The position numbers were made by a program, and so were the translations under genes. This document shows positions 55,304-64,000 of a DNA stretch of 64,000 bases, in pieces (position 1 is the stretch's first letter; each line of letters begins with the position of its first letter). The notes beneath the pieces are model-generated. The model worked only from the letters and a program-made list of their open reading frames with translations, had not been told where the DNA came from and did not search any database. This stretch comes from Marthasterias glacialis (Eukaryota; Echinodermata; Asteroidea; Forcipulatida; Asteriidae), in assembly GCA_911728455.2 (NCBI GenBank), contig OU452228.1, positions 7,364,129 to 7,428,128 on the forward strand, read 5' to 3'.

Positions 55304-58300
55304 TGACGTCATTGATGACGTCATTACGTTAAATAAACGTTAAAAAAACCTTAAATAATTTGAAAAATCATATCTTCAAAACCAAAACAGCTACGTTCAA
55401 GATTCTTTTTTACATGAAACCTCTTATAAAGATCTACAAATGCGGTGCACAACGTGACCCCATTTGACCTTTACTTCCGGTCGAAACCGGAAGTTAAAGT
55501 AACAAATCATGTTATTTTGGGCTCTAGAGCCTAAGTGCATGAAAATATGAAAAAATGTTCAATGCATAATATTTTCTTTAACTCAAGAGCATTCTAAAAA
55601 TATGATGTGTGACGTCATAGCTACGTCACAACGAAAATGGTACACGAGGTCGAAAAAAAAATTATTTTGCTATCTCAAAAAATAGAGCATGTACGGACTT
55701 GAAACTTACCACGTACTTAGACCAAAGTGTGTACATGACAAAGAACAAAATTTGGAATGATGACGTCATCGATGACGTCATTATATTAAATTGAAGTTTT
55801 TTTATTAAAATACTCATATCTCCAGAATCAGATATGCTACATACATGATCTTTACACCATATGAAAGGTCATGAAGTAGTAAACAAATCTTACACAGGGT
55901 GTGACCCCATTTGACCTTTACTTCCGGTCGAAACCGGAAGTAGTAGTTTGTTTTATAAAAAATCGTATCTGAATAATATTATTTTGTGTATTAATATAAT
56001 AACTTCATTTTAAGGCCCTTCGACGATTCTATAATTTTTTACAATGTGTGACCTCATTTGAATGTAGTTTATAACCTTTGAAAATATTACATTGATGACG
56101 TCATCAAATGTTACAGTTTGTTACGACGACGAGTTTAAAAATATATATATTTTTTTTTTTTGAGCAAACTACGTGTTGAATTTTTTGGTAATAGATAACG
56201 ACTATAAAAGCCTAATTGTGAAATTTGAACAAAATTGGCCGTTGCATAACGAAGTTATATTAAGGTGAAAAGTGCCGTTTTTAGCGCGATCGGCGATAAA
56301 GTCTGTACAGTTCCCTCAATGTATTGCACCCCGTGCGTGTGCACTATAGGCTTTTACTGCATGCTGTGTATATACATGTACCTACTAGCGACAAGTCAGG
56401 TCTTGTCACAGTTCATCGAACTTTGCGGTGTGTTGTTAAGTTCTGCGTGTGGGTGTGTGTGTGTGTGTGTGTGTAATAATGGCGACGCAAAGAAAAACAT
56501 GTAAGTCATGCCAAGTTCAGTGTGGAAATGTTTCCCTTTATGTCATTCTGGTGGCTTAATTGTGACAGGGAGAGGAAGAGGAGACTTTACTGAGATGATC
56601 ACATGCTCACGTGAGTTGTTTGATGTATAATGGTGGAGAAAATGCAATTGACAAAATGATCGTCTTTCGTTCTATATTTACCGTTCACGTACGTGCTTAC
56701 ATACGAGAGTCACAATGTGCAACAGCGGGGCCAGAGGCACTTTACCCCCGCGAGAGTTGTTGTCGGGATACGCTGAGTAAAACTGTTTAAAAGTAAAGTT
56801 TAAAAGTAAAATCATCGCCTTTCAAAATGTCCGTGTATTTCTTTAGCCGTGCACACTTGTGTTTATGATGTTTATCAAAGTGGGGTAGTTTTTATAGAAC
56901 TTTGAAACTTTTTAATACAGATAATGAGCTCGGAATTTGAATCTGTCAAATGTCAGATTGACTGTACAGTACACCAGTGTTCGTGATGTTACAAAATAAG
57001 ACCGTTAATTTGATATAGCGCCACCAACGTTCACAAGTACACACTTTGTTTTATTGACACCGCATAGATGGCGAACAAAACGGAGGGCAGCAAGGGTTAA
57101 TGTTTTGATAAAAGGCAATATGAATACTATTTTGAACACACAACCTGGCGGCAGCCAATTGCACGGCGTGGAAAAGGAACACTTAGGAAAGCACGAAAAC
57201 ATTGTTTTTCCTGGCAGTTAAAACCAAAAAGGTAACTTGTTTTTCCTCCAGGAGTCGAGTTACAATAAATGTATGCGGTTCTTTATAATTCTTAGTGACC
57301 TGAGTTGACCTCGCTTCCTGCCCAAACCGGAAGTCCCCATGAAATACATATGATAAAGCTCTTTTTAATTAATTTCATATTCATATTTAAAGGTTTTATT
57401 TGATTTCACTTTCAATATATCAAACAAAATCAAAACCATGTGTTATACGGTGTCTCATAGAGACCATTATGTTGCTTTAAATGTTAATTCCTCCAAAATT
57501 TTCTTCAAAAAAATAACTCAAAATTGAAATTAAACTGAACCTTGAAACTGTGCATATACTTGAACCTCAATATGAAGACGCAAAATAAAACAATGACGTC
57601 ATGATGATGTCATCAGATGTTGAGTTACAATAAATCAAAGTTTATTCATTAAATCAGAACTCCTGAAGTGCACAATGGATTTTTACAATCTACACATCAT
57701 CGCAAAGGTCTTTTGGAAACAATTTAAATGTCTCAAAGAAATGACCCCAATTTGACCTTGTATTGCGGTTCCAACCGGAAGTTGAAGGAAAGAATTGTTA
57801 TAAAGCCATTCTTTTTTAGTTCTTTGGTCAGTATAAAACGAGCTTTGGACAGTGGTTTCAGTGTGTGAGTAGGTAAAGGACTCTGCGTTTTCAAGTTTAA
57901 AACTGATGACGTCATTACATTAAACAGCGTCCTCTGGTAACAAGTTTCAAATCAATGGTGCTACGACACTAATTGTAACGGCTTTTTTTCCTCGTGTTCT
58001 TCTTTCCCTGCGAACCTTCTCCAGCAATTTTAAACAAAAGTAAAGCTTGTACAAACTTAAAACTTACTGTGTACATAGGCAATAGTGAGTAGATGAAACC
58101 GCCACTTTTTTGGAATGATGACATTTGTCAAGAAACGGGAGTTGTTACAAAGTGTGGTACAAGTTTAACTATAAAAACCAAACATTGTATACAAATTCAT
58201 CTTTTTATGTTCAATGTTTTTGAACTACGTCATTATGTAACGTTCAACCGAACACCGTATTTTTGTAATAAACAAAAATTCTATGTCTAGTTTTTTTTTT

Positions 58301-58617
58301 TTTTAATACTTCTTCTTCTTCTTCTAACCGAACGTTGTCCGCTAACAAATGCACACTTCTTATAGTCACACAAACTTCAAACTTCACACACAGTTAGAAC
58401 TTCACTAGGACAGGAAACCGTTTGAGTGACGTCATGATGACGTCATCGGGTGTCGAATTACATTAAATCAAAGTTTATTATTTCAAAAAATCATAACTCC
58501 TGAAGTACACAATGGATTTTTACAGTCTATACATCATCGGAAAGGTCATTCAAAACTGCGTAAACGCTCCACAGACATGACCCCAATTTGACCTTGTCTT
58601 CCGGTTCAAACCGGAAG
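55304..58617. promoter_or_regulatory. cluster of CRE octamers and ETS palindromes inside the repeat
   Basis: Perfect TGACGTCA (CREB/ATF site) starts at 55304, 55316, 55610, 55761, 55773, 56096, 57594, 57907, 58427 and 58438, often in pairs about 12 bp apart. ETS palindromes with arms ACTTCCGGT and ACCGGAAGT are intact at 55473-55494 and 55920-55941. A close form is at 58598-58617 and decayed ones are near 57320, 57763 and 58751. Actual binding is inferred only from the motifs. Confidence 0.5.
56450..56473 (+). repeat. GT microsatellite
   Basis: About 11 GT units within the large repeat element. Confidence 0.85.
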
Positions 58618-59034
58618 TTGAAAATTTTTGAAAATTTCAAAAAATCATATTTTAAGAAGTACTTATCACATGATCACAAATCTTGCATCAGATTGTAGAG
58701 AATTGAGTCTTCTCAAACTTTTGCATTGGAGTGACACCATTTTGACCTTTACTTCCGGTTCAAACCGGACGTTTAACGCAAATCGATTGTCCGTGTGCGT
58801 TCAAGCGTGTCCAACATTGCTGTACAAAATCCAATGCCATTATACATGTACACGTGTGTGTGTGCCTGGCTGTGTGACATCGATGCCCCATTGCTATGCA
58901 CATTAACCACACGTTGTTCTTAGTCTCTTCTCAAGGTGCATACTCCACGCTTTGTTAGTCTTTAATACAGGGCTTATTTAAACATTTAAAAATCAACAAA
59001 AAATCAACCGTTTGAGGTATGAACATAATTCTTT

Positions 59035-59665
59035 CGACAAATGTCAAGGTAAGGGAGGGTTTTTCTTTATGACACAAAAAGTGACCTCTGTGACATCTAC
59101 TTCCGGTCAAACCGGAAGTAGCTTTTTATATAAAATTGCTAAGAGCTAGGAACATGATTCTTTCACCAAATACCAAGGTTAGGAAAGGTCATTCTCTGTT
59201 GCACATTGGGTGACCTCTATGACCTCTATTTCCGTTCAAACCGGAAGTAGCTCCTCATGTAAAAGTGGTTAGAGTTAGGAACAAGATTATTTCGCTAAAT
59301 ATCAAGGTTAGGGAAGGTCTTCATTTGTGAAACGTTAAGTGACCTTTGTGACATCTACTTCCGGTCAAACCGGAAGTAGCTCTTTATTTAAAAATGGTGA
59401 GAGCTAGGAACATGATTCTTTCACCACATACCAAGGTTAGGGAGGGTCCTTCTCTGTTGCACATTGGGTGACCTCTGTGACCTCTACTTAAGATCAAACC
59501 GGAAGTAGCTCCTCATTTATGCATGGTAAGAGCTAGGAACATGATTCTTTCACCAAATACCAAGGTTAGGGAAGGTCCTTCTTTGTCACACATTGCGTGA
59601 CCTGAACTCTACTTCCGGTCAAACCGGAAGTACCTCCTCATTTAAAAGTGGTTAGAAGTTCCTGT
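59035..59665 (+). repeat. minisatellite, about 129-bp units with ETS palindrome
   Basis: Five units; the palindrome recurs at 59099, 59228, 59357, 59486 and 59611 (steps 129, 129, 129, 125). Each unit holds GAGCTAGGAACATGATTCTT, ACCAAGGTTAGGGA and GTGACCTCT-like text. Three palindromes are intact (59099, 59357, 59611), two have changes in the left arm. Confidence 0.85.
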
Positions 59666-59890
59666 CCAAACCGGATGTTCAAATTAATTATTGTATTATA
59701 AACCTCAATTTAACGTATGTTTTTCTTCATATTTTCTTAAATATAAGTTGGATTAACTTTTAATTTCATTTAACTTTTAACACATAAAATATTTTTTATA
59801 CATCACACTCCGAACACCTAGTTTTTGTGATGCCACAAAAACTCATTTCTAGTTATTCTTGTTAACTTAAGTGAACAATCCTGGTGAGCG

Positions 59891-61409
59891 CAGTTTTTGA
59901 AGAGGGACACTTTTATTTTAAAATTCGCGCGCACGAATTTTTAAAGAATGACAATCCCATTTTTAAAATTTGCGCACGCGAATTGCAAAAAATTATTGTC
60001 CCTCTTCAATTTAGTTAGGAAAACACTTTTTATTCTGCCATTAAAATGGTGAAAATAAAACCGTGAAGGAAGCCTTCCTCAGAAGCAAAACCAAGTTATG
60101 ACTTTTATTATGTAAACAAACATTACATAGTTAGACAGAACTATCATGACTATGCATAAAAAATGTTCCGTTTCCGGTAACCTGACGACTCTAATATTAC
60201 TGCTGACTCTATCTTTTTTATTCTGCTTAAAAGAAAGAAAAACAAAGGAAAACCAAAACAAACAAAAAACCAGGGAGAGTGATTGACAACCCTTTTTTTG
60301 GTGGAATGTGTCTTATCTTAATCCCCTACAACTTTGTTGTAGTGTAATACCTTATTTTTAATCCCCTAACTTTCTTTGTACCTCCACTAAGACACTACCC
60401 CAGTACAAAAAGAATGTGCTGCCTTTCTGTGGTTTTGTGACTATCATTCAAGACTGTTCTATTTTCAACCCTGGAAAGTGTAATGACATCTGGTCCTTAG
60501 TTTTGCAGCTGGGCGCAAATTCAAAATAAAGACGTAAAATAGAAAGCCAGCACTGCTGAACCCTGCACTATTTTTAGTTGATTCTCAATTTGAATTGAGA
60601 TTATTCAACGTGAGTCTTTAACAAAAATAAGAAATAAAAAATAACAAATCCTGACCTACCCTATTTTGAAATGGCATACAATCGGAAACAAAATATTTTG
60701 TTTAGGGGGCCCTAGCGATGCCATTCGTAGTGTAGTAGTACTAGTAGCAATATGGAATCTAGACCCGTGCCACAAGATCAGCTTGTTCTGAAATGCGCTG
60801 GCATTTATTCATGTTTTTTGTATGTTATTGTAGATGCAACTCTACAGTTTGCAAAACTAACCCTTCTTGACTTGACTTTTCCAGCAGTTTCATTTTGGTT
60901 TTAAAACGAGAATAAGTTAAAACTCAACAAAACTTTATCAAAGACAGAATTTGTAATGTAAGATCAATTTTCTTACCTCTTTCAAACAACGAACCAATCA
61001 AGCTGAATACTATTTGAAAGCGTGTTTTCTTCTGACCACGTGGAAAAAAAACCACAATACTTTCTTAAAACTAACCTATTGTGAGATTTCAGACAAAAAC
61101 AAGAAGCCGCAGCCAAGCAATAAAAATCGTAATGGCTGCGTGCTGTCGATTCAGTTCGCCTGAAACAGTGAAAGTTTAATAAGAGAATTTGTCACTTTTT
61201 GGCCTGTAAATTGCACAGAAAACACAAGAATGGAAAAGACCTATTGTTACTGTAAAAAAAAGAGATAGGCCCAAAATACATCAGAGCAATTTCTACTAAT
61301 TCATCGTTGAACACGGCTATAGTATTTACACATGACGTACAAAGTGTAAAAGGGGGCGGATTGCTGTCCTCTCTGTTTCAATTGTAAGAATGTCCCTCTT
61401 CAAAAAATG
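59891..61409. mobile_element. possible 1.5-kb non-autonomous DNA transposon
   Basis: TTTTTGAAGAGGGACA (59894-59909) is perfectly inverted at 61391-61406 (TGTCCCTCTTCAAAAA), extending to 19 bp with one mismatch. A third copy of the end (TTGTCCCTCTTCAA, about 59998-60011) makes a small 120-bp inverted unit at the left. No coding frame inside. No clear target duplication. Confidence 0.5.
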
Positions 61410-61599
61410 TGTTCTATACTTCCACTAAATTATGAACATGAATCTATAGTATTTTTTTATAGTAAACAATCACATGAAATGATGAATCATGTGTCACACT
61501 CATACTTACCCCAATAAATATATAAGTCTCCGCTTCTTGGCCCTACGAACCCTCTGACCCACAACAAGACATCTTTTTTCGAATTGAGACTTGGCATTT

Positions 61600-62570
61600 T
61601 TTCCCCACGATGATAGCTCGGTCATTGCCCGAGAGTCTGGAGTACCTTAGATTTGTGATGCGATGACTTCTTTTGGTGGAATTTTATGAAAAATCTCAGA
61701 GCTAATATTGACACATTCAAATATCGTCAGAGGGTGCGACTGGAGTTTCTCTGGTGTGTTTGACATGAGTTGAAGTTTTTCATTTATCTGTTCATCTTGG
61801 TTGATGTGTAGCCGGTACATGACTTCTCTGGCTCGTCCTTACATTTTTCAATGTCAAGATGACCATTGTGTATTTTCTCAAGCATGTTTCTGCGCTTTGA
61901 TGTTGGGATGATGATTTTGTTTCCCTTGAACAACATGCCGTCTGCTTGCGACAATTCATCATGTGCATTCCAGTAATTTTAACTGGACAGTTGCTCTTCA
62001 CATCAGGCCATCCTTTAGGCCTAATGATTACTGTGCTCAGTGTCTGTAGAGTAGCATCGCATTTTGTTTCTAGTGTGACACTAATGTTAGTCAATACTAT
62101 ATCAACGTAGGCTTGAATATTGTTTTTTTGGAGCTGTCTCTTTCTGCATGTGGATCTACGTTTTCATTATGATTGAACACCAATAGTTTTTAGAACATCT
62201 GTCAAGAGTTTCAGCATGGTGTAGCTATTGTTACGTGTATTTTTTTCTTTTTTTTCAAGCCCAATTCACAGGCCTGTTTACAATTGAAGCTAGTTATTTA
62301 AAAGAAAAACCTTTGCTTTTTTACACAATGGTTCAAACCATAATTTTCTGGTGTTGTGATTGTGCAATATTGTGTCCACCCTGGCCCCCAGTTAAGATTT
62401 CGTGGGTCGAGACAAACTGAGCTTTCCTTTTTTCTTGTCTACGTCGCAGGGTGATGACACCCAATCTTTTGGTTTGGCAATTTTTGTGATCACCTGCATT
62501 TGCTCCATCTTGTCCAGCTGTTCTTGTAGTTTGCCTTTGTAACCTTGAAAAATGGTACACTTTAATAAGT
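61600..62570 (-). mobile_element. fossil Ty3/gypsy pol remnant
   Basis: On the minus strand, about 62400-62570 resembles the start of the reverse transcriptase region (KLQEQLDKMEQMQVITK), and about 61790-62095 resembles the stretch before the integrase zinc finger (GWPDVKSN). The parts stand in the usual pol order. It is clearly broken, with multiple breaks, and old. No LTRs, gag or protease seen. Confidence 0.6.
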
Positions 62571-64000
62571 CAAATAAAACTAAATGCTGGGGGAACTCAA
62601 ATTAAGAAAAACTTAACTAATCTAAGGATCGTTTAGGGTCAAGACGTGAGAAAAGGCAAGAAGTAGGACAGTGACTCAAGATTGTAGGTTTACTCAACAA
62701 AAAAAAAAAAAAAATGACTTGAATTGGTGAACCAGTGACAAAGCACCTTAAAAATAATGAAAAAATTATCTTTCTGAACCCAACTTACTTAAAGAAAATG
62801 AAGTTAAAAAACAGTAAAAACTAAACCGAGACCGAAACACCGAAACACAGTGCCAAAGCAAGTTACAAATTAAAATCAAAACAACTTTGAAACCTCTGTA
62901 TTTCATTTTATCATATAAACGCATGAATTTTGGGTAAAATGCCACAAGACTGCAGGGCTTGTAGCTCAAAATGTTTACCAGACCAGAATTCATTTTACAA
63001 GACCAGAATCTTAATGAGAAAGAGCTTTCTACAAAGTGTAAAATGGAAACTGTTTTTATAAGAGAAGTCTCATTTCTCATAAGATTTGTCTCATTTGTCT
63101 TGTGGGTAAGAGTATTTTGATACTCAACAGAATTGAAAGATATTGATCAGATTCAAAGTCCACGATTTGAACATCATTTCTCCTATTACTTCAGTACATT
63201 ACACGGTGAGGTATTATTTTTTGATTGAAGAACACAAGACCGCCGGGCTTGTCCGTTTATGAGTTTACTGGCCCGATGCTAAAATCACTGGCCTCGGGCC
63301 TGCGGTCCAGTGTCAAATTTGAGCCCTGGTCTGGCATTAATTTCTAGGAAAGTGGACTGCCACTGCCTTGGTTCAAACAATAAATGGGGAGTTTGTCTTA
63401 AATGTTAAGGTCGTAATGTTTTATTTGATAACACTAAAAACAGTGTAAGCTGTGCCAAATGTCAATAAACTGCTTTTGCTTAGTTTCTTTGGGGTGTCGT
63501 CTGAGAATAATCAAACAATACAAATAGACAAGTGATTAGTTCTTCAACCATGATAGTGAAGAAGCACAAATTTAGCCAATAAACCTGAACTAAGATTAAG
63601 AATAGAGTTCAGTCTTCCAACCATGTAAAATAGTCAGATCTTAATAATATAACTTTAGAAATTCCACAGAAGTATTGAGAAAAAATTAATGATTAAACAA
63701 CTAAATAATAAAGCAAAGTTTATGCTTACCAGGTCCATAACAGTTATAACTTAAAGCAGGCAAAACTTAGTAAATGAAGGTACAAATGTAAATGAAGAAT
63801 GCAGTTGGAGAACTATTAAAAAGTGTGATTCCCCCTGAGTTGCCAGGCTGCTATCTGAAGTTAATTACATTTACAAGGGGTGACTTACCAGCACTGCCAA
63901 GGATTACATAATGAGGGCTCTTTGTTTATTACAAGGAATTTCTAAGAAGCTGACTAAAGAAGAAGAATGCTAGAAGAGCTTAAGGGGAAAATGTAAACAG
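62571..64000. other. intergenic or intronic, no gene seen
   Basis: AT-rich. A minus-strand CAGGGCTCAAATTTGACACT at about 63309-63328 looks like one end of a hAT-type MITE without a found partner. Open frames here (such as the minus-strand one at 62766-63080) have no recognisable content. Confidence 0.4.

Larger units (their letters stand above)
55043..59852 (+). mobile_element. 4.8-kb non-coding Helentron/HINE-like element (may be composite)
   Basis: TAGGTGTTCGG at 55043-55053 (and again at 55094-55104) is inverted at 59810-59820 (CCGAACACCTA). Right after the right copy comes a perfect 9-bp hairpin GTTTTTGTG/CACAAAAAC (59821-59842), then TCATTTCTAG and a T. Asymmetric inverted repeats with a hairpin outside the right one, a CTAG end and T-rich flanks are the pattern known for Helentron-associated elements. 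The T run at 55137-55174 is long. The interior has no helicase or other gene and consists of diverged repeated blocks; the block starting CTCGTGTTCTTCTTTCC (about 55176) returns at 57991, so two or more copies may be nested or in tandem. Confidence 0.55.

Noticed and set aside
59035-59665. CRISPR-like array (regular palindromic repeats)
   Set aside because: The whole 129-bp unit is repeated, not just the palindrome, and the genome is eukaryotic; it is a minisatellite.
62766-63080. 104-codon minus-strand frame
   Set aside because: AT-rich, low-information protein with no motif; consistent with chance.

Overview
This is a piece of a metazoan nuclear genome: two multi-exon protein genes with GT-AG introns, AT-rich introns, many short inverted-repeat transposons and tRNA-derived SINEs. 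The proteins are deuterostome-like. A repeated short element whose ends read like CCAATTTCATAGAGCTGCTTA suggests an echinoderm, probably a sea star. That assignment is an inference.

The left part (about 1-37.5 kb) holds the 3' two thirds of a cGMP-stimulated phosphodiesterase gene (PDE2A) on the + strand, entering from outside the window. I can place 18 coding exons: the end of GAF-A, the whole GAF-B domain and the whole PDEase catalytic domain. Three places point to more than one product. (1) The exon at 2953 stays open far past a normal donor to a second same-phase donor at 4034, which would add 347 residues between the GAF domains. (2) A possible symmetric 69-nt cassette exon lies at 14815-14883. 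(3) Two homologous last exons (34495-34615 and 36268-36568) start in the same phase, with a poly(A) signal between them. Two introns also carry tandem copies of their own 3' splice site.

About 37.5-45.7 kb is AT-rich intergenic sequence with a few small transposons. At 46.0-51.9 kb lies a complete cyclin A gene: 8 coding exons, 449 aa, with destruction box, MRSIL cyclin box and the full two-box fold. A CCAAT box, GC box and E-box lie upstream and a 3' UTR of about 2.2 kb follows.

The right part (54-64 kb) has no certain gene. A possible first coding exon (54967-55027) is followed at once by a 4.8-kb non-coding element (55043-59852). That element has Helentron/HINE-like ends: an 11-bp inverted repeat whose right copy lies just inside a terminal hairpin, then CTAG. 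Inside it are ten perfect CRE octamers (TGACGTCA), several ETS-site palindromes (ACTTCCGGT/ACCGGAAGT) and a minisatellite of about 129 bp. Next come a 1.5-kb inverted-repeat element and a decayed Ty3/gypsy fossil on the minus strand.

All calls were made by eye on the sequence. No database search was run, and family names rest on remembered motifs.
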